Positions 28,001 through 58,259 of a stretch of 64,000 nucleotides of DNA are shown in pieces. This DNA is from Cyanoderma ruficeps (Eukaryota > Chordata > Aves > Passeriformes > Timaliidae): positions 228,346 through 292,345 of the forward strand of contig VZDJ01000061.1 in assembly GCA_008694505.1 (NCBI GenBank), in the 5' to 3' direction. Below the pieces are notes generated by a model. The model worked only from the letters and a program-made list of their open reading frames with translations, did not search any database and was not told the origin of the DNA. Positions within the stretch are counted from its first letter, which is position 1, and each line of letters opens with the position of its first letter. The position numbers and the translations under genes were made by a program.

Positions 28001-31000
28001 GTCTGTAACTGGGAAAGGCAGAAGGTCATTCCTGTGGGAACAGGAGCGAGCTCTGGGCGGGAACCCCGTTCTGGTTTCTCAGTCATGCCCGCAAAATACT
28101 TCAGAATTTTAAGACCTCCTTTAACTGCCCTCATTTGGTTGTACAGGAATTTTGGCCCTGGTCTGGCAGAGCAGCTGCCCCCAGGCCCAGCTAGAGGAGA
28201 ACACAGCCAGAGCTCTAAGATGAAGCCCCTCTGCACAAACATACATGCTCTCACAAAATTTAGTGAGGGTGGTGGGTTTGTCCTGGTTCCTTCGATGCCG
28301 AAACCAGCGCTGGATCTTTCGGACATCCCAGTCCAGCTGCTTGGACAAGCCTTCTAACCTTTTTCCATCTGGAGACTGAAGGAAAATGAAACAAATGTCA
28401 TTTCTCCCACTCCTCAAGCTACTTTCAGTCCTGCACTGTGACAGAAATAATGCACAGATAACAAAAAACACAGCAGAAAGGGACCACAGAGAATGGAAGC
28501 AAGAACTCATTGCCACGAATGGTCATTCGGGTTTAACCTTCATAAACCACTAATTACTTAATTACTCAAGAACGTTCTGGTTGAGCATTGCCTCACCTAT
28601 TTCATCAGTTGACAGCACATTAAGACAAAAAATGTGACTGCTCTGTCTGTTAATTTGAGGGGAGGAGCTGTCAAAGTGTCCCGTCCTACCTGTTAAAGCT
28701 GCACATCAATTCAAACAGCCCAGAACTCAGGAGGACCAAAGCTAAAGATGTTTAAGATTTGCTACTCAGAGCAAGGACAGGGAAACTTTAAAGTAAGAGT
28801 TGGTTTAACACAGTAGATATTTGTATATTCCATAAGGGCGCTGTAGAAATTGTATGATTTCTGTTATCAAAGTTTATAAAGGAAAATATATTTGAAGACT
28901 GAAATACAAATATAGATATAATACATCCCTGTTCTCCACCTGGGAACTCTACTGTGTCTGAATGAACACAAACGGATTTATCAAAGTCAACCAAACCTGG
29001 TAACTCCCTCTACAATGGCCCAGGAGTGAGATAATTCAGACCAGCCCTGCCAGGGAGCTCTACCACTGAAGGATGATAAACACATTTTACTGTTTGAGTT
29101 ACATACAAATCACAAAAGCCATGCAGAAGGCCGATTTAACACAAAACCATCAGTCTGCCCAGCTGAAAATCAGGAGCAGAGTCATTTGATTTTCAGCGTT
29201 AAGACAATGACAATCCTGCCACTCCATCACACCACATCTCTCAGCACTCTCCTGGGATTTAATGGTTGGGGCACTGGGAAAGCACCTGCCTGCAAGGGGG
29301 AATTCAGAGCTCCCGGCTCAGAGCAGCAGTGAAATCCTTGCCCTGCACCAGGGCCACCCCAGCCTGACTCTCCAAAGCCAAGGGCAGCCCCAGCACACTG
29401 GGACACAGTTAAAGGTTTCATAAGCCAGACAAATTCTGCACAGTCTGTGACCTCCCGGCTTTTCTAAACATTAATTTCAAGGACATCCCCTGCATTGAAG
29501 TTCTCCCAACAAAGAGTATCAGATTCTGGGGATATTTTCAGTTCACACACCGTTCCAAATTTTAATGTTCCCTCAAGGCAAGTTTTTTGAGATTTTTATA
29601 GAATTTCCCTTTATCTGCTCCAGTAGATGAGGTTCAGCATCACCAAATCTCAACAAAAAGCCTTCCATTTCGTTATCTTTAATGAAAATCTATTGCACTT
29701 ATTCAATATTGGATAAAATACAGTGGGATCCTGTAATTCTGCAGTGGTGTAGGCCTGTGAGATTAAGGGGGAAAAAGGGAAATAAGCCAACGAAACACCT
29801 CCTGCCACCATTAAATGTCCTGCCCTTCATGAGGACATCCTTCACTGACTGAAAACCTCCCTGAATAGTCCATTTCCACTGACAACTGCTGTCCAGATTC
29901 ACAGTAAATGGCAAAAATGAGAGCAAGACACTCACAATGTAACCAATAAAACAAGAAAAGGAACTGAACTCAAGAAAAAGAGGAACACTTTCCCAAAAGA
30001 AGTGGAAGATGCTGGGAAATCTCTTGTTAAACCAAGAATCCCCACGACTTGGACCAAAGGAAGCAGCTCAGACCTGTCTATCAGGGGAACATTTGTATTC
30101 CAAAGAAGATTCTTCTGTGCACAAAACCATGGCTCAGCCATACAGGGAATTTACTTTGCTACCAGAAGGACACGCCAGAGGCAAAGTAAAACCAGAACAA
30201 GCCTAGATGTGGACGCAGGGTGTGAAATGTGCATCTCAGTCCAGAAAAGTGGAAGCAAAAAGCCCCCCTTGCAACACTTCCAGGCCTCCATTCCCTGTGG
30301 AACAGAGGAGGAATTTGAAGCGTGACTCACCTTAGTGATGGATGTAAACACTTTCTCTAAAATTGCATTGGGCTGGGCTCTGTGAGGTCCACTGTCCTGA
30401 ATGCCAAGGTTTATGGCACATGGCTTGGCAATAAACCTGCAAGAAATCCCCACAAAGAGCTGGATTAAAACAAGATAATTATTTCCCTCCTCTGCCTGAA
30501 TCACAAGGACCTGGATTTGTCACCAACTGCAAAACCTGCTGAAAAAGTCCTTGAAATCTCCATTCCAGCACTTCCCAGGTGAAGAAATTTCTCAGTCCAT
30601 ATGGTAACTGCAGACTGCAAATACTGTGCACACCAGAATGAAAAATTAAATCTTAATGCCCTTGGCTTGTAAGGATCTGAATGTGCTCCCCAGGGGGATT
30701 CTCACTCCTCAGTAATAAAACAATAGACTGATAGCAGTCTGCTGTGAACAGAAATGCTGGACATGAAACCCTAAAACAAAGTATCTTGTTTCCAAAATAG
30801 GCCGTGGTGTCATATAGCTCAGAAAAAAGGGAAGTTCAAGTGACACAGCTCCCAAAAGCAACTTTTTGGGGTTTGGGTTTTGTTTGGTTTTTCCTGCCTG
30901 TGAGAAAACTAAAGTGGCTTGTTTCCTTCAGAGAGGAAGATGCAAATTCCCCAGTCTGAAAGATCCCTGATCTCAGGATCTCATCCATCCCACGTGCTCT

Positions 31001-34000
31001 GTATATTCCAAACTGATTTAACTCTCCCTGGATTTTATAGCACAGACTCTGGAAACAAGCTGGGGTTTGCAACTAAAACGAATATAACCATGTTCAAAAT
31101 TACCAGGTTTTGCTGCACGTTTGTGCAGAATGGGCTCAGGGTTCCAAGGGAAATGTCTGCATTGCCTGACATGTGAATTGTTCCTCTCCTGTTGGTGGGG
31201 GGGTAAAAGGAGCAGTATTTAGTATTTTTTAATCAGTTATTTTAAGGAAGAACCTGTTTCTCAAACCGATTTTGAAAAGGACACAACATTTGTACCATTA
31301 AAGCCATTTTGCTTTCTCAGAGAGATTGTTTCAGAGAGAGCTGAGCAGAAATTACACATATTTAGGAGTCTCCCAGTGCCAACAAGCAGAAAATGCTGCT
31401 TTTCCCAACCACAATTGTTACAATTTCTCCTTGTGTTTACAAGGAAAGATTAAAAGTCAGAAGAGTTGAGGCTCTAAGTACTCCATTCTTGGGAATACTC
31501 ATTTAGTGCTTCAGGAACAAACATCTGTGGCTGTGTTTAAGAACAGTCTCAGGTTGTGGGGTTTTCCCTTGAGGGATCACAGATCAGCTTGTGACTGATC
31601 CCAAAGGAACATTCAGCTCTCAGAAAACACTAAACAAATGATAGACACTGGGGGCCCAGGCTTCCCCAGTTCTTCCTATGTCTCAGGATGCCTGAGCTTG
31701 AAAAATCCCTCCAGGATCATCGAGTCCAAGCTGAGCCTGATCCCCACCTTGTCACCAGCCCAGAGCACTGAGTGCCACGTCCAGCCCTTCCCTGGACACC
31801 TCCAGGGATGGGAATTCCAAACCTCCCTGGGCAGCCCTTTCCAAGGCCTGACCACTCTGTCCATGCAGAAATTCCTCCCAATGCCCAATCTGAGCCTCCT
31901 GGGAGGGAGTTGTGGAGAGCCACAAGGTCCTCCCTGAACCTCCTTTTCTCCAGGTTGAGCCCTCCACTCCCTCAGCCTTTCCTCGTGCTCCAGACCCTTC
32001 CCAGCTCTGCTCTGCTCCCATCTCTGGACATGCCAAACTACATTTCAACACCCACGGCTTTAAAAAAAAAAAAAATTAAAAAATAAAAAAGGAAGGAGTG
32101 ATTTCCTTTGAGCTTGGCTCCAAAAGGCTCACAGCTTCCGCCACAGTCCAGACCACCAGCCAGAAACTGTGTCCTGATGTTATGAAACATTTGGCAAGGC
32201 CCCCACAAAACTGTCAAAAAAAATGATAAAGTACTAAATGTCTTCATACTCTGCTTTCCTACAGGATATACCACAAGTGCAGCACAGAAGTTCACATGTG
32301 AACTTGCAGGTGGAATATGAAGTGAGCGGTCAATCCCATGCCCAGTCAGGAAAATCCCAAGGTGACCTGCTATTTAAGTAAACTCAGCAAGGTAAACTCA
32401 TACTTCAAACTGCTGTGCCACTTTAAATTTTTAGTCCCGGAGCAGGTTTTCAGATGTGTTTTGCACTGAATCCCACAGCAACAAAGTTCTGCACAACCCC
32501 CAAAACAGGAAAAAATACTGCCCAGACAGTAGAATTTCCATTCTTGGGGATGTTCAAACTGAACAGCAGAAGACCACGAGGTCATCTGAGTTGCCTGAAC
32601 GCTGGCCTTGCTTTGGGGAGACGACTGGATGAGGTGGCCTTGAAAGGTCCCTTTTAATCTAAATGATTTTATGATTCTATAGAAGTCTCAACGGCAACCA
32701 ATTATACCCAAGGTCGACTTACTGCCACACCTTCCAGCAAGAAATTCTCATCACATAAACACTTCTATAAAACCTTTATCAACAGGGATCAGCTCACACC
32801 TGAGCCTACCCAGCCACCTCTTCTACACCAGTTGTCAATGTACACTGATTTGCAGATCAACACCAATTTTCAAGTCCACGGACTCGTATGTTCCAGCAAA
32901 TAGTTCTCAGGCACGTTGTGCTCCACAAAAAGGCAGAATCTTTCTTTATGAACATTCCAGTTTGGCTGGGGACTCCCTATTACAGCTCTTAAAGGAAGAA
33001 CAATCCACAAAGTGAGATTTATTGAACCTGCACTCTTGCAGTTTGTATCTGCATAACCTCTCAATTTCGCTGTGTTAAGATTTAACCACCTCATTCCAAA
33101 ATAGACCTGATTAAGTAACATCTCAAAGCACCTTTTTCTCTCTCTCCCCAGCTGGAGCACAAGCTGCAGATCCTTCCTCAGATCTGCCCAGTAACACCCA
33201 CATCTGGTGCCAAAGAGCACCCCAGGGCAGCCAGAAACACATCACATCCAGGTTTTGCAGATTTTCTGTGCCTGCAGTGGGACAAGATGTGCAAGGAGAA
33301 CTACTGAAAAGGATAATCAAGGATAAAAAAAATACAAACCCAAATTTATGGGCAGAAGTCTTTTTTTTTGCTGGACAAAAATCCTTACTCTCCCACTCCC
33401 TACTGGCTTTACCTTCCTCTATGAATCCTGCCTCACCCCTACAGTCATAAACTGCCACAGGCAGACAAACTGATGATTACTTTCTCAATGTCATGATGTA
33501 AAAGGTAGTTTTTAGGGGAATGCTAACTAACAAAAATGTGTCAGTGTTACAAGCACAAAGCACTTCCTCACGGGGAGGAGCTACAAAAGGAGAGAGAAAA
33601 GAAGCAGCTCAACCAAAAGAGCTGCACGAGTCTGTAATTCACATTCTGAGTCACCAAGTCCAACTGTGAAATGTGTGTCAAGAAAGATATCTGACACAAT
33701 CAAAGCTTGAATTGGGATAAATGCACCACAGGAGTTTACTGAGACAAAGCTGAACTTTTATGACATGTTCAAAGTGGCTGGAGGAAACCGAAAGGAGTTT
33801 ATTCAAAGACGTGAACTTTTTAAAATAAACACACCAGAAACTGCCTGAGAGGCGCTGTCACAATCTGCTTTCACTTTGGGACAGCACCGAGACACAGCTG
33901 AGAGCAGGAACAACCCCTCAGGAACCAGACCTCAGCCTCCGAGGTTTGCTCCGCAGGCTCAGAAGTGTAATTGGACTCCACCCTAAATTAACGCCACAAA

Positions 34001-35637
34001 AGAAATGTCATAAACCAGGGAGATATTATCAGGACAAAGTAAATGCTGCCTGGAGCACTGTGCCATCAGGTGTAGGAGGATGGATTGCATCTTCCCCAAC
34101 AACTCCAGGAAATGAGAATATTCTGCAGCTCTTCCCCTGACTGACACCTGGAGTAGGGATCTCCTACAGTGCCCTTTTCATGAGCATCATTCTGTCTCAT
34201 TACCTCCTTTCCTGTGTCCTGGCAAGTACCAAGCCAGGACCAGCAGCCCACCAAGCTGAGATGGGATTTTGGCAGTGCCATTGTGTTCCTGGGTTCTCTG
34301 AAGCCTTTTTTTTTTCTTAAGGGCAGAAAGACAGCAGGGAGAAAATAGAGCCTCTCACGTTTCTCACCTCTCTGTAGACCTGCTCCATTTTCCTCCATAC
34401 TTGCCATCTTTTTAATTCATCCCAAACCACCTCTTCTTAATTTCTGAAAGCTCACGAAAATTCACACTTCTTAAAGAAAACCCACAGAAAAGAAAACAAG
34501 ACAATTCCCACTCTAGTCCTGCAGTCCTTTTAATGCTCAGAAATACTCAGGGAATCGTGGAATGGTTTGGCTTGGAAAGGACCTTAAAGTTCACTCCGTC
34601 CCACCCCCTGCCGTAGGCAGAGACACTTTCCACTAATCCAGGTTGCTCCAAGTCCATCCAACCTGGCCAACTTCTGCCCTTTCAAGGCAGAAATTTAAGA
34701 TTAAATCAATGTTTAATGAACTGCCTGAACAGCAATACAGGATGTCTTGGTCCATTTCACCTAAGGGTTTCCTAAGTAAGCCGCTTCACTAATTAATATC
34801 CCTGCCACCCACACACTGCGTGTGGCTGTGGCAGATCTACACACGGATCTACCTCTGCCCCAGGGCTAAGTTCACATGTTTATGGATGCTCAGGTAAATG
34901 AGGAATCCCGTACTACACCTGTTAATGGGCAGAGATGACGATTTGCGCTCACATCCATCTCCCTGAGACCAGGGAGAGCCACCAAGTGTTTAAAAATACA
35001 TCGGGCCATGTGAACGAGCCCTATTTCCTCATCCAGGAACTCAGGGAAAGTACAATAAAACACACACGGAAGCCAAGAGCGGAGCAGCAGCAGCAGTCGC
35101 AAGCTCTATCCGTCACCCCAGCGAGGTCCTCCTGGGCAGAAGCAGGAATAAAAGTGAATTCCTATACAAAATATAGGGTTTTCTTGGCACTATCTCAGCA
35201 CCGCCGGACTGGAGGGGCCTCTTGTCATCCAGACCAGGGCAGTGGATCCCCACGGGCTTGTGCGTGTCGCGACAGACTCCCGAGATTACACAATGTCCCC
35301 TTTCCACGCACGAAGGGCCCGGTGGAGGCCCCGAAGGCCGTGGGGGAGCCCCCGGCGGGCCGCCCTCGGCCCGGCCCGGTGCTCACAGACCCCGGCGCCT
35401 CCCGGCCCCGCCGCCCCGGGGGCGGCCCCGCGCTCACCTCTCGAAGAGCAGCCGCACGGCGAAGATGCCGAGCGCCAGCGGGAAGGCGGAGAGGACGTGA
35501 GCGGCCCGCGGGTACTGCAGCCCGCTGCCCGGCGGGCCCGGTTCGCCGGCCAGGTCCGCCCACGTCACGTTGTGCGGGAGCCAGAACCGCTCGTTCCAGA
35601 ACCAGGCCCGCAGCGCCGCCGCCGCGGCCGCCGCCAT
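19079..35637 (-). CDS. CERS5: CERS5, ceramide synthase 5, 10 coding exons, 394 aa
   Basis: Exons in transcript order: 35637-35438, 30436-30331, 28375-28245, 27497-27440, 26906-26856, 26300-26208, 24919-24791, 24215-24109, 21890-21734, 19231-19079; 1185 nt, 394 aa (human 392). The enzyme N-acylates sphinganine and sphingosine, preferring palmitoyl-CoA, in the ER membrane. Seen: a polyalanine start, an NVT glycosylation sequon at N23, a Hox-like segment with [17 protein letters not shown] (117-133), and a multi-pass TLC domain. The Lag motif has H221-H222 and H248-D249-x2-D252, the histidine and aspartate residues essential in the family. The loop [14 protein letters not shown] (294-307) before the last membrane segment is the region known to set acyl-CoA choice and is of the CERS5/6 type. 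A Ser/Glu-rich tail (residues 346-362) fits known CK2 phosphorylation of ceramide synthases. CERS6 was considered; the N-terminus, tail and synteny favour CERS5. Confidence 0.97.
20811..20840 (-). CDS. CERS5: candidate in-frame 30-nt alternative microexon of CERS5
   Basis: On the minus strand a roughly 30-nt, nearly pure pyrimidine tract ends CTGTGCCAG directly before 20840, and after 20811 comes a GTAAGTGTG donor. The 30 nt translate in the required phase (0-0) to [10 protein letters not shown], which would sit between RGK and VSKDDRSD and give a 404-aa isoform. From memory, the paralog CERS6 has an isoform with an extra in-frame segment at this same junction ending in a similar NPLH sequence, so this looks like a shared alternative exon. 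Splice signals and phase are seen; use in transcripts is inferred. Confidence 0.6.
21205..21376. mobile_element. CR1 LINE tails in inverted (fold-back) arrangement, CERS5 intron 9
   Basis: From 21209 to about 21322 the text is CR1 antisense (GGAATGGTTTGGGTTGGAAA onward). From about 21330 it switches to CR1 sense (GGATGATCTTTAAGGTCCCT, then CCATTCTGTGATT). The two ends are complementary over about 40 bp. Confidence 0.7.
22288..22690 (+). mobile_element. CR1 LINE 3' fragment, CERS5 intron 8
   Basis: Plus-strand orientation, antisense to CERS5. It runs from GTCCAGTTCTGGGCCCTCAC through GGAGCGTGTCCAGAG, a GGACAAGAGGGAACAGCCTC block and GGACTCAGTGGTCTTGGAGG to a CCAAGGATTCTGGGATC end. A (CCCT)n tract follows near 22707-22728. 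Confidence 0.85.
24385..24632 (+). mobile_element. CR1 LINE 3' fragment, CERS5 intron 7
   Basis: Plus-strand orientation. AATGGCTTCAAACTGCCAGA, CTGCCTCATCCCTGGAAGTG and the TTCTAACCCAAACCATTCCA end are CR1 landmarks. Confidence 0.85.
31690..32035 (-). mobile_element. CR1 LINE 3' fragment, CERS5 intron 1
   Basis: Antisense on the plus strand: AGCACTGAGTGCCACGTCCA, CACCTCCAGGGATGGGAATT, CCTTTTCTCCAGGTTGAGCC and CTCAGCCTTTCCTCGTGCTC. It is followed by an A-rich low-complexity patch (32060-32092). Confidence 0.85.
32560..32685 (+). mobile_element. probable CR1-like tail, CERS5 intron 1
   Basis: GAGGTGGCCTTGAAAGGTCC followed by CTTTTAATCTAAATGATTTT and ATGATTCTATAG matches the end of CR1 elements. 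The 5' part is too diverged to assign. Confidence 0.5.
34550..34680 (-). mobile_element. CR1 LINE 3' tail, CERS5 intron 1
   Basis: Antisense: GGAATGGTTTGGCTTGGAAA, GGACCTTAAAGTTCACTCC, GTTGCTCCAAGTCCATCCA. Confidence 0.8.
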
Positions 35638-36310
35638 CTTCCGCCTGCCGCCGCCGCCGCCGCGCTCGGGCGGCCGCCACAGACACGGGGGGCGCGGCCG
35701 AGCGCCGGCCCCGTCCCGCCCCTCACGGCGGCAGCGAATCCGGGCGAACCCCACGGCCCCAGGGGGCGGTGCCAGGAGAGACCGCGCCCCTCATCGCCTC
35801 TGCCCCCCGCCCCGTCCCTCACGGCGTCGCCACACGAGCGGGCGCCACCGATACGGGCGGGTGGGGCTGGAGGAGACCGCGCCTCTCGCCGTACGGCAAA
35901 CGGCCCGTAAGAGCCGGGCTTGGAATAGACCGCCCCCCTCTTTTGCATCACCCTCTCCTAATTGTATCGCCCGCCACAGCCCACTGGCGGCGCGGAGGTG
36001 CCGCTCTCGGCGGTCGCCATAGCCACCAAACGAGGCCAAAATGAGGTCCCCGGGGCTCACCGGCTCGCCTCAGCCCGCCCCTCACCGCGGCCGTCGCTCA
36101 CTGGGGCGGGGCCGTTGCTCACGGGGGTGCCGCCGGGCCCGTCGCGCGGCCCGTTAGTTTGGAGCATGCGCAGTGTCCGCCCCCGCGGAGAGCGCGGGCT
36201 CGTGAGGGCGAAAGGCGCGCGCGGGCTCGTGAGGGCGAAAGGCGCGAACGCCCCCCCCATCGCCTCAGCGCTCCCTGAGGGACCAGAACCGGAGCGACGG
36301 AAAAGAGTCA
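35430..36310 (-). promoter_or_regulatory. CERS5: CERS5 CpG-island promoter with ETS/YY1 motif over the start codon
   Basis: A dense CpG block spans exon 1 and about 0.7 kb upstream. On the minus strand CGGAAG (35643-35638) runs directly into AAGATGGCGGC (35640-35630), an ETS core followed by a YY1 consensus that contains the ATG. A palindromic NRF1-like GCATGCGCA lies at 36164-36172. A 27-bp unit is repeated twice at about 36192-36245. No divergent gene is visible on the other side. Confidence 0.65.
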
Positions 36311-36349
36311 CAAAACCACTGAGACACAGCCAGAGCTAAAAAGTGACAG

Positions 36350-36452
36350 AACCACAGGGTCGCTGAATATACTCAGTTGGAAGGGGCCCACGAGGATCAT
36401 CATAGTTCGACTCCTGACCCTGCACAGGACGTCCCAACAGTCCCACCATGTC
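36350..36452 (-). mobile_element. CR1 LINE 3' tail
   Basis: Antisense: CTCAGTTGGAAGGGGCCCAC, GAGGATCATCATAGTTCGAC, CCTGCACAGGACGTCCCAAC. This is a different CR1 subfamily from most others here. Confidence 0.7.
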
Positions 36453-37879
36453 ACGGCTGTGATGTTGATGCTTCACACACTGCTGAGCCCTCGGAGTTTC
36501 CACAAGCAGAGACGACTTCTAACTGGTAAAAGTCCTCAGGGCAGCAAGACAGGGCAGCAAACGATCTATCGTTAGTGTAATGTCTCTTTTGGCACCTGTC
36601 CAGTGGAGAATAGATTAAATGGCCCATTAAGCACTCAAATGCTATGATAACTAATAGATTCAGGGATAGAGTAATTTATGATCTGGTCACTTTTTTTTTT
36701 AAATCAATTACTTTATTTAGAAGTACCCCTAGCACTAATTTCTCCTTGAAGATGTTCATTTGGTCTGAGTGACCAGATGCGGGCCCCTGTGTGTCAGAGA
36801 TTCACAAATGCCTCAGATTTAACTAGAATTAATGATTTTCTGATTAAAGTCTCTGGTAAGTGCAGCGAGTATTGCTTCAGTATTGCTTCAGTATCATGTA
36901 ACCGGGAAGACACTGTAAAATTCAATTGCGTTTCCTTAGAAACAAGCAGTTGGCATATTCCATAAATCCAAGTCCACGACAAATAGTCTTCCCTCCCTTT
37001 TCAAATAGCACAATTTCCAGCCAGAGAGATCTCTGGTTACTTAGCAATTTGAGGAAATCTGATACTAAATGGATTTTGTTAGGAACAGAGAAAGGTGACA
37101 GAAAGGAGTTTGGGTTTGTACATCAGGTTTTTCAGTTTTTCCTCTGTACAAAGCAACTCTTCTCCATTTAAAAGAAAGGGAAATGAGCAGTAGGTTGTGG
37201 AGCTGCTAACACTTTCCAACTAGGCAGCAAGCTTTTCCCTTCTTCCTAATATCCATGGCATACACATGAACATTTCCTCATGCTGCTGCAGAACGTTCAC
37301 TGCATTGCTTCTGGCTCTTATCCCACTCTCTCGCACCCAAACCCATCTCAGGCTCAAGTGACAATAACTTAAATAAAAAGCAGCTGGTAGGAAGGGGGGG
37401 AAAAAACCCTCAGTTGTCCTCAGCTGCCCTCGAGAGCCACCTGGAGCCAGAAATGGAAGTGAAAAATCCCTGCATGTCCTTATTCCTTTTGCCAGTCCTG
37501 GTCTAATCCCTCTTCCATACGCTCTTCAATCTGAGAGCAAAAACTGCTCATTTATTTGAGTCAAGCGGCAAAGCACGGATACACAGTGTCACCTAGTGGG
37601 GCACCAGAGCCAGCCCGTGCTGCCTTCCGGCAGGAGCTCCGGGAATTCACCCATCTTTCCCCTCCGTTTTTATAGATGGAGAGCAGCCCTGGGGAGAAGG
37701 GGGTTAGGTGCTGGTGGGGTAGAGCTGGACATGCCCCAGGAACCCCCCGAACTTGGGCTGAATCTCCAGCACGGGCAGCGAGTGAGTGGGGGAGTCTTAC
37801 CTGCCCCGTTCAGGTGAGAGCCCACCTGCAGAGCTGCCTCCAGCCCCGGGGCCCAGCACACGGGGAGAGTCCAGGGGAG

Positions 37880-38278
37880 GCAGCAGGATGATCAGAGGGG
37901 TGGAGCAGCTCTGCAAGCGGGGAGGAAAGGCTGGGAGAATTGGGATTGTTCATCCTGGAAAAGAGACAATTTGGGATGACTTCATAGTGGCCTTGAAAGA
38001 TGGAGACCTGGAGTGCCAGGACAAGGGGCAATGGCTTTAAACTGCCAGAGAGCAGGGCTAGAGGGGATATTGGGAAGGAATTCCTCCCTGTAAGGGTGGT
38101 AGGTCATTGGAATGGATTTCCCAGAGGATGCCTCATCCCTAGAAGTGTCCAAGGCCAGGTTGGTCAGGGCTTAGAGCAACCCAGGATAGTGGAAGGTGTC
38201 CCTGCCATGGCAGGGGGGGAATGTGATGAGGTTTATTGAGGTCCCCTCCAACCCAAACCATTCCATGATTCCATGACA
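37880..38278 (+). mobile_element. CR1 LINE 3' fragment (~400 bp) next to the LIMA1 3' end
   Basis: Plus-strand orientation, from a GGATGATCAGAGGGGTGGAG block through GGACAAGGGGCAATGGCTTT and ATTGGGAAGGAATTCCTCCC to AACCCAAACCATTCCATGAT. It ends about 60 bp from the LIMA1 polyadenylation signal. Confidence 0.85.
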
Positions 38279-38319
38279 ATCCTCTGACCCTTTAAACACG
38301 ATGAATCCAGACTCCAGTT

Positions 38320-39489
38320 ATAATAGAAATGACCCAAACTTTATTGAAGGTTGTGTCGTTAGCAGACCTGTTAAGAAAGCAGAATATTTTACACCTCAAG
38401 AATGGTTAAGATCTAATTCTCTTGAGAATACAGTACAAATAAAAGCTAATAAAAGGGCCTCTTCCTCCCCCCAATTCAAGATTTTATTATCTGTAAAATA
38501 AACTAAGTCAAGTTTAAAAAAAGGTTCTGATCTTCAACACTGGCAATCGGGAAGTGTCACTGATTCCAGAGATTTTTGCAATGCAGCACAATTTCACAGC
38601 TGTAAGGAAAAGATTTATGGCAGCTTGATAAAAGTAGGATTTCAGAGTTGTCAAAAGGCCTTAAAAATCTTATCTGCAGTTTAAAATGATGACAAAGAAC
38701 TCCAAGTAAAAAAAAAAACAAACAAGACAACAAAACAAAAACTCCACTTCAAATGCGTGTGAAATGCACAAGTAATGCCCTGCAGGCTGCTCCAAAGTGT
38801 TCACTTGTCTTTTGCAGAGACCTGGCAGCCAGCACAGCTCCTGGGATAGCACTGAAATACACGTGGTCCAGCAACGGGCACCTTCCAGTTGTGCAGGGAC
38901 TCCTCAACTGATCACAGGCAGGTTTGAGACAGAAATTCACATTGCATGCAGGTTGGGATGCTTTAGTTGTTGGACACTACACACAGAAATGCTTTCGTTA
39001 TTTAAAAAAAAAAGCCCAGTTGTGCCCTTTCCATGTATTAAAGTGCATTAAGTGACCATTTTAAAGCAGGCCAGAAAGTCCCTTTGAAGTTGGTCCCTAA
39101 GCACTGCAGTAGCATTTGGAGTGGTACCGTTGGTGTGTTCCAGAGGCCCTGGCCCACACCAGCAGGGCGAGTACAGTGGAAGTCCATAAACTGTTAGTGA
39201 AATACCTATTGAAGCTCAAAGGGATAAGAGAGTAGAGAACAGCCCTGTTCTCATGCTGGGGACAGACACTACCTGCTGAAGCCATCCCACAGCCAGACAC
39301 TTGTTCCATGCACCTAAAGAATTTGCAGGCTTCCAGAGTTTTCTAGCTGAGATAATTTGTACGTAGATTCCCTTAATGCTGATGTGCAGTGCAGCATCAC
39401 TTTATCCAGGGGAGCTGTTTGTTAAAGCTAAAAATACTCGTTTCAAAAGGCCCAGCACCTTGCAGCAAGTTTTCTAGTAAAAGGCCAAT
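38320..39489 (-). other. LIMA1: LIMA1 3' untranslated region, AATAAA at 38345-38340
   Basis: The minus strand after the TAA at 39492-39490 runs about 1.15 kb to a canonical AATAAA (plus-strand TTTATT at 38340-38345). It contains an A-rich patch on the plus strand (38708-38745). Confidence 0.7.
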
Positions 39490-58242
<18,753 letters not shown>

Positions 58243-58259
58243 TTTATCTCCCCAAATCC

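Larger units (their letters stand above)
36311..38320. other. spacer between CERS5 and the 3' end of LIMA1
   Basis: Apart from two CR1 pieces (36350-36452, 37880-38278) nothing gene-like is seen. A small direct repeat (GTATTGCTTCA twice, 36873-36897) and A/T-rich stretches are present. Confidence 0.5.

Noticed and set aside
34935..36044. 369-aa open frame on the plus strand
   Set aside because: Antisense to CERS5 exon 1 and its CpG island; Pro/Arg/Ala-rich composition typical of G+C-driven frames.
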